A DNA stretch of 64,000 nt from Sinorhizobium meliloti 4H41 (GTDB lineage Bacteria; Pseudomonadota; Alphaproteobacteria; Rhizobiales; Rhizobiaceae). A program made the position numbers and the translations under genes. Below are positions 9,763 to 20,024 of this stretch, piece by piece (position 1 is the first letter of the stretch; each line of letters opens with the position of its first letter). The stretch is taken from NCBI RefSeq assembly GCF_000375585.1, contig NZ_AQWP01000009.1:124001-188000 (forward strand). Direction: 5' to 3'. A model generated the notes under the pieces. It did no database searches, was not told the origin of the DNA, and saw only the letters and a program-made list of their open reading frames with translations.

Positions 9763-9802
9763 TTTATTTTCTCAACTTTAGAAAATAAATGGATCCTGTC
9801 AA
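9763..9802 (-). promoter_or_regulatory. Promoter and overlapping operator of the ROK-ABC-sulfatase operon
   Basis: On the minus strand TTGACA (9802-9797), a 16-nt spacer and TAAAGT (9780-9775) form a good sigma-70 promoter about 30 nt before the GTG start. A perfect 10-bp inverted repeat, TTTATTTTCT / AGAAAATAAA with a 7-nt centre (9763-9789), covers the -10 box. AT-rich inverted repeats of this shape are known for NagC/XylR-type ROK repressors. Autorepression is inferred. Confidence 0.7.
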
Positions 9803-9847
9803 TAGGAGCAGGTTGCGGTCACTTTCGAAAATCGCTTCTGCGGTTGT

Positions 9848-10666
9848 CTATTTGCACTCTTCGCTATTGAAGACCTCGAGCTTTGCGAGCTTTCCGCTCA
9901 GGACGAAGTCACCGTAGTCCATGGTGAGATCCCGCGTCACGCCGTTCTCGTAGAGCTTGAACGCCATGCGGTAGACGGGCAGCGCGTCGCCGTTCGCTTC
10001 GTCGTTGAAATAGGTGATCGTCACCGGCCAATAGTTCTCGCCCGCAAGCTCTCCGGCCTTGCCGACATCCGCATCGTCAGGAGCGGGCTTGCGCGGCTTG
10101 CCCACGAAGGTCGAGGTAATCAGCGTCTTGTCGCCCGAATCGGAACCATCGAAAATACGCGCCTCGAAAAAGGTCTCTCCTTTTTTCGCACGTTCGATCA
10201 CTTCGAGCATGTGTTCTGTCGGAAACCGGCTGGCCGCAAGCGCCACCTGGCGCTTGTCGGGGGCGGTCAGCTCGACCTTGACGCCGGACTTATCGTCATG
10301 CGCGCTTCCGCGCACCTCCTTGTCCAGCTTCTCATCGGTAAAGGAGCGGGTGAGGAAACGGAAATTGCCGTTCTTCATGTCCTCATAGGTGGTGGTCTGC
10401 TGATCGGTTAGGCGAACCTCGTCACCCGTATCGACCTGGGTGACGAAGCGGAAGCTGACGGTATAGCCTTCGCAGGAGGAGCCGTTGAACTCATAGACCA
10501 TGCGGCCATACATGCCGGAGATGCCGGACCGCTCGGAGGCGTCCTTCAATTCCAGATCGTAGACGGCGCGATGGGGAACGAGAGCAGTCGCCTGTGCCGC
10601 GCCCGCCGTCATGACCACGACACAGACGCTTCCCAGAGTGACGAGACCGAAGCCTTTACGAAACAT
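9848..10666 (-). CDS. eipB: Cell envelope integrity protein, EipB/DUF1849 family
   Basis: 272 residues. The ATG at 10666 follows AACAGGAGGAAACGG; the open frame goes 15 codons further without support. An Sec signal peptide lies at 1-27 (hydrophobic core, cleavage near AQATA). The mature protein opens LVPHRAVYDLEL, and two cysteines remain (Cys65 in NGSSCEGY and Cys271 at the C terminus). This matches the conserved disulfide of Brucella EipB, a periplasmic beta-spiral protein needed for envelope integrity. It faces the ROK operon promoter region downstream and is divergent from ridA. The function is from family knowledge. Confidence 0.87.
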   Translation of the reverse strand: MFRKGFGLVTLGSVCVVVMTAGAAQATALVPHRAVYDLELKDASERSGISGMYGRMVYEFNGSSCEGYTVSFRFVTQVDTGDEVRLTDQQTTTYEDMKNGNFRFLTRSFTDEKLDKEVRGSAHDDKSGVKVELTAPDKRQVALAASRFPTEHMLEVIERAKKGETFFEARIFDGSDSGDKTLITSTFVGKPRKPAPDDADVGKAGELAGENYWPVTITYFNDEANGDALPVYRMAFKLYENGVTRDLTMDYGDFVLSGKLAKLEVFNSEECK

Positions 10667-10806
10667 CCGTTTCCTCCTGTTGGACTCGCCGCCAATGCGA
10701 TAAACAAGCATTCGACAGAAACAAGGCAGATCGGTTCTGGTCCACGCCTGTCACGATCCGCTTTGCATGCCGGATTTTAGCACAAAAGACAACAACGGAG
10801 CCTTCC

Positions 10807-11271
10807 ATGTCCGCAGAGATCGAAACCCGCCTCACCGAACTCGGCATCGTCCTTCCGCAGGCAGTTGCGCCTGTCGCGAACTACGTGCCTTACGTCGTCT
10901 CGGGGTCGATGCTCTACATTTCCGGGCAGTTGCCGATGGAAAACGGCAGGGTCGCCGTAACCGGCCATGTCGGCAAGGATGTCGATGTCGCCGGCGCGCA
11001 AAGAGCCGCCGAACTCTGCGCGATCAACATCCTGGCCCAGGCCAAAGCGGCTCTCGGCGATCTCGGCCGTATCCGCCGCCTCGTCAAGATCAACGGCTTC
11101 GTCGCTTCCACGCCGGACTTCGTCGAACAGCACCTGGTGATCAACGGCGCCTCGAACCTCCTTGCCAATGCGCTCGGCGAAGCGGGCAAACACGCTCGTG
11201 CCGCTGTCGGCATGGCTTCCCTTCCCTTCAACGCGGCTGTCGAGATCGACGCCGTGATCGAAATCGCATGA
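10807..11271 (+). CDS. RidA/YjgF family protein
   Basis: 154 residues. GSMLYISGQLPMENGRVAVTGHVG, INILAQAKAALGDLGRI and VKINGFVASTPDF are typical of the YjgF/YER057c/UK114 fold. This longer form is a subgroup separate from canonical RidA enamine/imine deaminases (about 130 residues). The C-terminal part AARAAVGMASLPFNAAVEIDAVIEI carries the family position usually occupied by R-x-x-V-x-V-x-x-L-P. The exact substrate is unknown. First of a plus-strand group with the GDPD gene 13 bp downstream. Confidence 0.87.
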   Translation: MSAEIETRLTELGIVLPQAVAPVANYVPYVVSGSMLYISGQLPMENGRVAVTGHVGKDVDVAGAQRAAELCAINILAQAKAALGDLGRIRRLVKINGFVASTPDFVEQHLVINGASNLLANALGEAGKHARAAVGMASLPFNAAVEIDAVIEIA

Positions 11272-11284
11272 TCAGGGACGTCCA

Positions 11285-12010
11285 ATGAAGGATCTTTCCT
11301 GGCTCAAGGCCCAGCCGATCGCCCATCGCGGCTTCCACGACATGAATCGGGAGGTTTGGGAAAACACGCTCTCCGCCTTCTCTCGCGCGGTCGAAGCCGG
11401 CTTCGCGATCGAGTGCGACCTTCAATTCGCGGCTGACAGCGTTCCCGTCGTTTTCCACGACCACGACCTGCAACGGCTCTGCGGGATTGCGGGCGACGTG
11501 CGCGCGAAGACGTCCGCCGAGCTGGGGCTTCTGTCAGTCGGCGGCACGGGCGACAAGGTGCCGACGCTGAAGCAGATGCTGCGCCTCGTTGCCGGCCGTG
11601 TCCCACTGATCATCGAGCTCAAGGGGCGACTGGGCGACGACGAAGGCTTTTGCGCGGCCGTGCTCGAGACGCTGGAAGGCTATGAGGGCCAGGTGGCGCT
11701 GATGAGCTTCGACCATTGGCTGCTCAGGGACCTGAAGGAACTCGATGCGCCCTACCCCCTCGGCCTGACTGCCGAGGGTGTCAATCCGGAAACCTTCTTC
11801 GTGCACGAGGAGGCGATGCATCTCGGGCTGGATTTCATCTCCTATCATTACGGCCATCTTCCCAACGCGTTCACGGAAAAGGAGCGCGCGCTCGGCCGAA
11901 CGCTCATCACCTGGACGGTACGCGACAGACAGGCCCAGGAGCATACATTCGCCAATGCCGACCAGATGACCTTCGAGGGTTTCGATCCCCGGGAGAGCAT
12001 GATTTCGTAG
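11285..12010 (+). CDS. Glycerophosphodiester phosphodiesterase family protein
   Basis: 241-residue GDPD-fold protein. Catalytic and metal motifs are visible: AHRGFHD near 13-19, ENTLSAF, and ECDLQFAADSVPVVFHDHDL with the metal-binding Glu/Asp and the second His. Later motifs VPLIIELKGRLGD and LITWTVRD complete the TIM barrel. It should release glycerol-3-phosphate or a related alcohol from glycerophosphodiesters. There is no signal peptide, so cytoplasmic (UgpQ-like). Packed between ridA and the DUF482 gene with gaps of 13 and 4 bp. Confidence 0.9.
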   Translation: MKDLSWLKAQPIAHRGFHDMNREVWENTLSAFSRAVEAGFAIECDLQFAADSVPVVFHDHDLQRLCGIAGDVRAKTSAELGLLSVGGTGDKVPTLKQMLRLVAGRVPLIIELKGRLGDDEGFCAAVLETLEGYEGQVALMSFDHWLLRDLKELDAPYPLGLTAEGVNPETFFVHEEAMHLGLDFISYHYGHLPNAFTEKERALGRTLITWTVRDRQAQEHTFANADQMTFEGFDPRESMIS

Positions 12011-12014
12011 GCGC

Positions 12015-13202
12015 ATGACAGACGCGATCACCCTCCGCATAGAACCTTCGTTCACGTCGATATCGCCGACGAGCTGGGGCAGGCTTGCCGGCGCTTCCAA
12101 AGGGCATGCCGGCACGGCCTACAATCCCTTCGTCTCGCATGCCTATCTGTCGGCACTGGAGGAATCGGGCTCGGCGACGGCGGAGACTGGCTGGCTCGGG
12201 CAGCATCTCCTGATGGAGGACGCGGACGGTTTCCTGCGGGGGGCTCTCGCCTGCTACGTCAAGAGCCACAGCCAGGGGGAATATGTTTTCGACCATGGCT
12301 GGGCGGATGCCTTCGAGCGGGCCGGCGGCCGCTACTATCCGAAGCTGCAATGTTCCGTGCCCTTCACGCCGGCGACGGGGCCAAGGCTGCTGGTGGCCGG
12401 GGGATGCGATCCACGAACCGTGCGCGACGCGCTCGCTGCCGGCCTCAAGGAACTCACGCGCCGCCACCGCCTCTCCTCGGCCCACGTGACCTTCGTCCCG
12501 ACCGACGAAATGCCCATCCTGGAGCAGGCGGGCTTCCTGCATCGGATGGATCAGCAGTTCCACTTCATGAATGAAGGCTATGGATCGCATGACGACTTTC
12601 TCGCCACGCTCACCTCGCGAAAGCGCAAGGCACTCAAGAAAGAACGCCGATCGGCGGTGGAAAACGGGATAACCATCGACTGGCTGACCGGCAGCGACCT
12701 GACGGAAGCTATCTGGGACCAGTTCTTTGCCTTCTACATGGATACCGGCGGACGCAAATGGGGGCGTCCCTATCTGACCCGCGCCTTCTACTCGCTGATC
12801 GGAGAGCGCATGGCCGACGATATCTTGCTGGTCATGGCCAAGCGCGGCGGGCGCTATATCGCCGGAGCGATCAATTTCATCGGGGGCGATGCGCTGTATG
12901 GCCGGCACTGGGGCTGCATCGAGGACCACCCCTTCCTGCATTTCGAAGTCTGTTACCATCAGGCGATCGACTACGCGATCGCGAAGGGATTGAAGCGCGT
13001 CGAAGCCGGCGCGCAAGGCGAGCACAAGCTTGCACGGGGCTACATGCCGGTGACGACTCATTCCGCACATTTCATCAGCCATCCGGGGCTTGCGCGCGCC
13101 GTAGCCGATTATCTGGAACGGGAGCGCCGGGATGTGGAAGAAACCGGCGAGTTTCTTGCGGAACACGGTCCTTTCCGCAAAGGTGAACGCCAGGACGGCT
13201 GA
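12015..13202 (+). CDS. GNAT/FemAB-like acyltransferase, DUF482 family
   Basis: 395 residues. The motif run AYNPFVSHAYLSALEESGS, YVFDHGWADAFERAGGRYYPKLQCSVPFTPATGPRLL and ARGYMPVTTHSAHFI is typical of the peptidogalycan-biosynthesis/DUF482 family, predicted to have a GNAT fold. No specific reaction has been established to my knowledge. It starts 4 bp after the GDPD gene, so the two are probably co-translated, and the hit gene is 35 bp downstream. Confidence 0.8.
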   Translation: MTDAITLRIEPSFTSISPTSWGRLAGASKGHAGTAYNPFVSHAYLSALEESGSATAETGWLGQHLLMEDADGFLRGALACYVKSHSQGEYVFDHGWADAFERAGGRYYPKLQCSVPFTPATGPRLLVAGGCDPRTVRDALAAGLKELTRRHRLSSAHVTFVPTDEMPILEQAGFLHRMDQQFHFMNEGYGSHDDFLATLTSRKRKALKKERRSAVENGITIDWLTGSDLTEAIWDQFFAFYMDTGGRKWGRPYLTRAFYSLIGERMADDILLVMAKRGGRYIAGAINFIGGDALYGRHWGCIEDHPFLHFEVCYHQAIDYAIAKGLKRVEAGAQGEHKLARGYMPVTTHSAHFISHPGLARAVADYLERERRDVEETGEFLAEHGPFRKGERQDG

Positions 13203-13237
13203 GACGCCGCGAACGCCTGCCAGGAAGAGGAAACGAC

Positions 13238-13657
13238 ATGAGCGCATACGACACCAACAATATCTTCGCCAAGATATTGCGCGGCGAGATCCCCTCGCAT
13301 CGCGTCTATGAGGATGAGGCCACCGTCGCGTTCATGGACGTGATGCCTCAGGCCGAAGGGCATGTCCTGGTGTTGCCTAAGGCGCCGTCCCGCAACATTC
13401 TCGATGCGGATCCAGCCACCCTCGCCAGCCTGATCGCGACCGTCCAGAAGATCGCCCTGGCGGCGAAGGCCGCCTTCGCGGCGGACGGCGTCACCATCAT
13501 GCAGTTCAACGAGGCGCCGGCCGGTCAATCCGTTTTCCATCTGCACTTCCACGTGATCCCCAGACGGGAGGGCATTCCGCTGAAGCCGCATTCCGGCAAG
13601 ATGGAAGACGGAGAGGTGCTGGCCGCAAACGCGGAGAAGATCCGCCGAGCGCTTTAG
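13238..13657 (+). CDS. HIT family nucleotide hydrolase (HINT-like)
   Basis: 139 residues with NIFAKILRGEIPSHRVYED at the N terminus and the histidine triad FHLHFHVIPR near 105-114. This family hydrolyses adenosine 5'-phosphoramidates and related nucleotidyl substrates. A GAGGAAACGAC ribosome site precedes the ATG. Last gene of the plus-strand group, with azlD convergent downstream. Confidence 0.92.
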   Translation: MSAYDTNNIFAKILRGEIPSHRVYEDEATVAFMDVMPQAEGHVLVLPKAPSRNILDADPATLASLIATVQKIALAAKAAFAADGVTIMQFNEAPAGQSVFHLHFHVIPRREGIPLKPHSGKMEDGEVLAANAEKIRRAL

Positions 13658-13719
13658 GCTGCCATGTAACGTTTGATTCAACCGCTTACGGAATTTTTCT
13701 ATTATTCCGCTTTAACTCA

Positions 13720-14064
13720 TCAAAACCCCAGCCACCAGAGGCCCGCGGCCAGGGCAGCGATCGCCGTTCCGATCCCGGCGACGGGTTTCTGGCGGGCGAG
13801 GAAGAACGCGATCGCGCCGAGAACGACGGAGCCGAGCCGAAGCCACAGAGGCGACTGGGCCAAAACGCCGGTCGGGTAAAGTACGAGTTTGGCAATGACG
13901 GCCGCCACCAGCGCCGTCGCCACCGCCCTCACCCAGTTCAGTGCCTCCGAATCGTCGCGCAGCCGATTTCCGGCGAGCACTCCGAGCCATCGCCAGATGT
14001 CGGTCGCAAGCCAGCCGGCGATCGCAATGAATGCGTAGGCCCACCATCCGTCCATCCAGCTCAC
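13720..14064 (-). CDS. azlD: AzlD family membrane protein (branched-chain amino acid exporter small subunit)
   Basis: 114 residues with four hydrophobic segments. AYAFIAIAGWLATDIWRWLGV is the AzlD N-terminal pattern. It works with AzlC to export branched-chain amino acids or analogues. Its ATG at 14064 overlaps the azlC stop by 4 nt. The substrate is family-level inference. Confidence 0.85.
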   Translation of the reverse strand: MSWMDGWWAYAFIAIAGWLATDIWRWLGVLAGNRLRDDSEALNWVRAVATALVAAVIAKLVLYPTGVLAQSPLWLRLGSVVLGAIAFFLARQKPVAGIGTAIAALAAGLWWLGF

Positions 14065-14807
14065 GCGCTCGCTTCCTTTCGCCTGCGCCAGAAGCGCTCA
14101 CCAAGCCAGGCGAGCGTTCCTCCGCCGAGGCCGGCGAGCAGAATGTCGAACTCCGGGGCGATCCAGTAGCAGACCGGCCCTGCGGCGAGACCGATCGCGA
14201 GCGCGGCATAGACAACCGGATGACGGGCCGAATTCCAGATCGAGGCGAGGAAATAGACCGGCGTCAGAAAGAAGAGACATCCGGCGACGATCGGCGGGAA
14301 ATCGGCGACAAGGCGATAAACGATCCCGACCAGCGCCATGTTCGTCGCGACCAGCGTGATGCCGAAGCCGGCGAAGAAGGTCGCGCGGTGCCGGCGCGGA
14401 ACCGCATGCACGCGCTCCATCGCGAAGACCCAGGCGGTGATGGCGATGAAATGCGAAAGCAAGAGAAGCAGCCATGTCGGCGTCTTCGGCGTACGGAGTT
14501 CGGGAACGAGTGCGGCGACCATCGGCATCAACCGAACCGACGAAAGCGTGACTGCCAGGAACGCCGTCGCAAGACTGGCGCCGCTGAGGATGGAACTTAC
14601 GAGAATGACCTTTGCCGGCAGGGCCCAGACGATGCCGGTCATGAACACGACTTGCGCCGGTGGGATCCCGGCCTGAACCGTCAGCGAGCAGAAGCCCACG
14701 AAGGAAAGCATGAGGATTATGGCCGGAAGGCTGAATATCCCACGCGCACCCGCCAGAAACCAGCCCAGAGGCGATCGCTCCTCTTCGATACGGTTAGTGG
14801 AATCCAC
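14061..14807 (-). CDS. azlC: AzlC family membrane protein (branched-chain amino acid exporter large subunit)
   Basis: 248 residues with seven to eight hydrophobic segments. The N-terminal cytosolic part is followed by GARGIFSLPAIILMLSFVGF and AGIPPAQVVFMTGIVWALPA, the AzlC pore-domain signature. Paired with azlD through a 4-nt overlap. The start at 14807 is the first Met after the intergenic hairpin region, and no strong ribosome site distinguishes it. Confidence 0.87.
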   Translation of the reverse strand: MDSTNRIEEERSPLGWFLAGARGIFSLPAIILMLSFVGFCSLTVQAGIPPAQVVFMTGIVWALPAKVILVSSILSGASLATAFLAVTLSSVRLMPMVAALVPELRTPKTPTWLLLLLSHFIAITAWVFAMERVHAVPRRHRATFFAGFGITLVATNMALVGIVYRLVADFPPIVAGCLFFLTPVYFLASIWNSARHPVVYAALAIGLAAGPVCYWIAPEFDILLAGLGGGTLAWLGERFWRRRKEASA

Positions 14808-14826
14808 CCGCTATGCTCCACGCTCA

Positions 14827-14857
14827 CAAGAAAGTGCCGGGTAACTCACCCGGCACT
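14827..14857 (-). terminator. Rho-independent terminator after clpA
   Basis: A perfect 10-bp stem, AGTGCCGGGT / ACCCGGCACT, with a 5-nt loop (14833-14857), is followed on the minus strand by TTTCTTGT. It lies 22 nt after the clpA stop. Confidence 0.8.
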
Positions 14858-14879
14858 GTCACGTCCAGTCGCGATCGCG

Positions 14880-17393
<2,514 letters not shown>

Positions 17394-17402
17394 GTTAGTT
17401 CC

Positions 17403-17756
17403 TCATTTCTTTTCCATGACGCATTGCAACGGATGTTGATGCTGCCTGGCGAAATCCATCACCTGCGTCACCTTGGTTTCGGCGACCTCGTAGGTGAAGA
17501 CGCCGCATTCTCCAACGCCGTGGTTGTGGACATGTAGCATTATGACAGTCGCCTCTTCGCGGTTCTTCTGAAAGAAGCGCTCGAGGATGTGAATGACGAA
17601 TTCCATCGGTGTGTAATCGTCATTCAAAAGCAGAACGCGGTACAAACTCGGCTTCTTGGTCTTCGGCTTGGTGCGGGTGATGACGGACGTGCCACGACTG
17701 GGGCCGCCTCCGTCTCCTTCGCTTCCCTGCTGCATCCGGACCGGCATGGCGATCAT
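17403..17756 (-). CDS. clpS: ATP-dependent Clp protease adaptor ClpS
   Basis: 117 residues. It binds N-degron substrates and hands them to ClpA. The core [20 protein letters not shown] contains the conserved N-D-D-x-T-P-M-E-F substrate-binding motif. [20 protein letters not shown] is the ClpA-contacting helix region. An unstructured Gly/Ser-rich N-terminal extension of about 30 residues is present. In-frame Met codons at residues 4 and 8 are alternative starts. It forms an operon with clpA. Confidence 0.95.
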   Translation of the reverse strand: MIAMPVRMQQGSEGDGGGPSRGTSVITRTKPKTKKPSLYRVLLLNDDYTPMEFVIHILERFFQKNREEATVIMLHVHNHGVGECGVFTYEVAETKVTQVMDFARQHQHPLQCVMEKK

Positions 17757-17971
17757 TCTTGTTCATTCCTTTACAGCCGCGGATCCATTTGCATTCGACC
17801 ACGACATGCTTGCCTTTATCTAATGGTTCGTTCTTGGATTTTAAGACCGAACCCACGCACTGCAAACATATTCGCACGGCGAAACACAAGATTGATCAAA
17901 TTTCTTCGCCGGCACCTGCAGCCTTCAGGCCCGTCGGCGGTATTGAAGAAGTGCAGAACATGAACGGACGA

Positions 17972-18000
17972 AGGCCGGCCGCGGCATCCGCGACCGGCCT
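17972..18000 (-). terminator. Terminator-like hairpin after the phasin gene
   Basis: AGGCCGGCCGCGG and CCGCGACCGGCCT form a 13-bp stem with one G-T wobble and a 3-nt loop. It begins 27 nt after the phasin stop. The following run is T-poor, so termination may be partial. Confidence 0.6.
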
Positions 18001-18026
18001 GTCTGCAATAGCGATGAAACTGATGG

Positions 18027-18380
18027 TCAGGCGGCAGCGGCCGTTTTGACCGCAGTGCCTGCCTTGGCAACCGGCGCCTCATAGGGCTTGTAGGCGTCCT
18101 TGGCGAGGTCGGCATACATCTCACCGATCTTCGTCGCCTCGGCGAAAAAGCCTTCGTAGCTTGCCTTCAGATAATTCGTCTGAAGCTCGAACGCTGCTTC
18201 GAGGCTTTTGACACTGGTAAGCTTTTCGACATGGGCAACGCCATCCTCGAAGGATTTTTTCGAATAGTCGGCCGCTTCGGTCGCAATAGCCTGGAAACCT
18301 TTGGTCATGGCTGAGTAGCTCTTCACGGCTACGTCGAGCGCTTCCTTGCTCTTCCTGTTCGCATCGTCGAAGTTAAACAT
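18027..18380 (-). CDS. Phasin family protein (PHB granule-associated)
   Basis: 117 residues of amphipathic helix, beginning MFNFDDANRKSKEALDVAVK and containing SYSAMTKGFQAIATEAADYS and FELQTNYLKASYEG. This is the Phasin_2 pattern of small proteins that coat polyhydroxybutyrate granules. The Ala/Lys/Thr C-terminal tail is typical. The promoter region carries two TGCA-type repeats (separate entry), which supports control by the PHB regulator PhaR/AniA. Monocistronic. Confidence 0.9.
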   Translation of the reverse strand: MFNFDDANRKSKEALDVAVKSYSAMTKGFQAIATEAADYSKKSFEDGVAHVEKLTSVKSLEAAFELQTNYLKASYEGFFAEATKIGEMYADLAKDAYKPYEAPVAKAGTAVKTAAAA

Positions 18381-18419
18381 CGGGCGTCTCCTTGTAACGG
18401 CTCGGCTAGGAACGCGGCC

Positions 18420-18464
18420 AGTCTAGGTGCACTGCACAAAAAGTCAAGTTCAGTGTGCATTGCA
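18420..18464 (-). promoter_or_regulatory. Phasin promoter with two TGCA-N-TGCA sites (probable PhaR operators)
   Basis: The minus strand has CTTGAC (18448-18443), exactly 17 nt, then TAGACT (18425-18420), a good sigma-70 promoter 40 nt before the phasin start. TGCACTGCA (18428-18436) fills the spacer, and TGCATTGCA (18456-18464) lies just upstream of the -35. PhaR repressors are known to bind TGC-rich repeats at phasin promoters. The binding here is inferred. Confidence 0.65.
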
Positions 18465-18547
18465 ATAAAATACAGTTTTTGCAACGACTTGATGAAGACG
18501 GACGCCTCCAGTCAATTTCTCCGAAAAGTATGATTTAACAACAGGAA

Positions 18548-18574
18548 ACCCGGCCTGATTGCTCAGCACCGGGT
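18548..18574 (-). terminator. Terminator after the DUF3126 gene
   Basis: On the minus strand ACCCGG pairs with CCGGGT, and CTGA pairs with TCAG inside around a GCAA tetraloop, followed by TTTCCTGTTG. It lies 47 nt after the DUF3126 stop. Confidence 0.6.
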
Positions 18575-18620
18575 CTTGCAACGCGCGATTACCACGGATC
18601 CAGGTGGATTCGTGTTGCTC

Positions 18621-18824
18621 TCAGAGGTCGATGTCGAGGATCGCCATCGAGAAATTATAGGAGAGTTCGCCGTCCTCTTCGTCACGGAAGACGACACCGA
18701 GAAATTCGTCGCCGAGATAGACTTCAGCGGATTCGTCCTTCTTCGGGCGAGCCTTGACGACCATGGACTGGTTGAACGTGCGCTTAAGATAGGCCTCAAG
18801 CTTGCGGATTTCTTCGGGCTTCAA
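18621..18824 (-). CDS. DUF3126 family small protein
   Basis: 67 residues from a TTG start at 18824. KPEEIRKLEAYLKRTFNQSM and AEVYLGDEFLGVVFRDEEDG match the conserved small alphaproteobacterial DUF3126 family. TTG is preferred because family members begin at the KPEEI segment and a GGAG lies 7 nt upstream. The open frame also has an ATG at 18866, which would add 14 residues (MQQARQINRLRRIV). Function unknown. It precedes the phasin gene on the same strand, 179 bp after cysE. Confidence 0.8.
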   Translation of the reverse strand: MKPEEIRKLEAYLKRTFNQSMVVKARPKKDESAEVYLGDEFLGVVFRDEEDGELSYNFSMAILDIDL

Positions 18825-19003
18825 AACTATTCTCCGTAGCCGATTGATTTGCCGCGCTTGTTGCACGGGCCATTGCCAGGTGTAAACCCATCAGAGCGCC
18901 AAGCGTTCGCCGGGAGGCGAAGAAATGCTCGCAACACCTTGAATTGGTGCACTGATTTTTCGCAGCGTCGATGCCCGCCACAGCCGGGCTTCGGGCGCCT
19001 TGA

Positions 19004-19831
19004 TCAGATATCGAACGACGCCAGGATCTGATCCATCTGACGCGACGGCTCGGAACAGCCGGCCTCGCCGACGACCTTCGCCGGCACCCCGGCGACCGTC
19101 GATTTGGGAGGGACCGCCTTCAGCACGACGGATCCGGCGGCCACGCGCGAGCAGTGGCCGATGTGGATATTGCCGAGAATCTTTGCGCCGGCGCCGATCA
19201 GCACCCCGTTGCCGATCTTCGGATGACGGTCGCTGCCTTCCTTGCCGGTGCCGCCAAGCGTCACGCCATGCAAGATAGATACGTTGTCGCCGATGACCGC
19301 GGTTTCGCCGACGACGAGCCCCGTTGCATGATCGAGAAAGATTCCGCGTCCGATGCGGGCGGCCGGATTGATGTCGGTCTGGAAAACGCTGGAGGAGCGG
19401 CTCTGGAGATAGAGCGCAAAGTCTCTCCGGCCGCGGTTCCACAGCCAGTGAGCCAGACGGTGCGTCTGTATGGCATGGAAGCCCTTGAAATAAAGCACCG
19501 GCTCCATGAAGCGCGTGCAGGCGGGATCGCGATCGTAGACCGCCTGGATATCCACGCGCAGGACGGCGCCCCATTCGGGCCAGTCCTCGAGCATTTCGGC
19601 AAAGGTCTGGTGCAGGAGGCTCGCCTGGAGGTCGGGATGGTCCAGCCTCTCGCAAATCCGATAGATAACGCAATCTTCCAGGGAATGCTGATTGACCACC
19701 GTCGAATAGAGAAAGGCCGCCAGCATCGGGTCGCGCTCGGCCGCCAGCCGCGCCTCCTCACGCAGGCTATCCCAGATCGGATCGATCGCTTCGAGCGATT
19801 CCGTATGACGAAGTTCTGTCTTGGCGACCAT
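19004..19831 (-). CDS. cysE: Serine O-acetyltransferase
   Basis: 275 residues. Converts serine and acetyl-CoA to O-acetylserine, the cysteine precursor. The N-terminal helical domain (WDSLREEARLAAERDPMLAAFLYSTVV) is followed by the left-handed beta-helix: DINPAARIGRGIFLDHATGLVVGETAVIGDNVSI and HGVTLGGTGK, with catalytic Asp/His. The C-terminal peptide ends in DI; the family's CysK-binding tail ends in Ile, so a cysteine synthase complex is possible. The ATG at 19831 is preceded by AGGAAGGAGAGCGACC. The open frame extends 42 codons further without family similarity. Confidence 0.95.
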   Translation of the reverse strand: MVAKTELRHTESLEAIDPIWDSLREEARLAAERDPMLAAFLYSTVVNQHSLEDCVIYRICERLDHPDLQASLLHQTFAEMLEDWPEWGAVLRVDIQAVYDRDPACTRFMEPVLYFKGFHAIQTHRLAHWLWNRGRRDFALYLQSRSSSVFQTDINPAARIGRGIFLDHATGLVVGETAVIGDNVSILHGVTLGGTGKEGSDRHPKIGNGVLIGAGAKILGNIHIGHCSRVAAGSVVLKAVPPKSTVAGVPAKVVGEAGCSEPSRQMDQILASFDI

Positions 19832-20024
19832 GGTCGCTCTCCTTCCTGGGCGTTCCTTCAGCGGGGTCGTCTTTGGCCTGCCGGTCTTAGGATGGGTCGT
19901 GTTCGGGCATATATAGGCCAATTTCCCGCCGACATAAATGGCCTGGCCGGATTTCACCTCTCGTTAGTGGCACGGCCGAGAGCAATTCGAGAAAAAATGC
20001 GCAGGGTTTCCGTCTGGATCGGCC

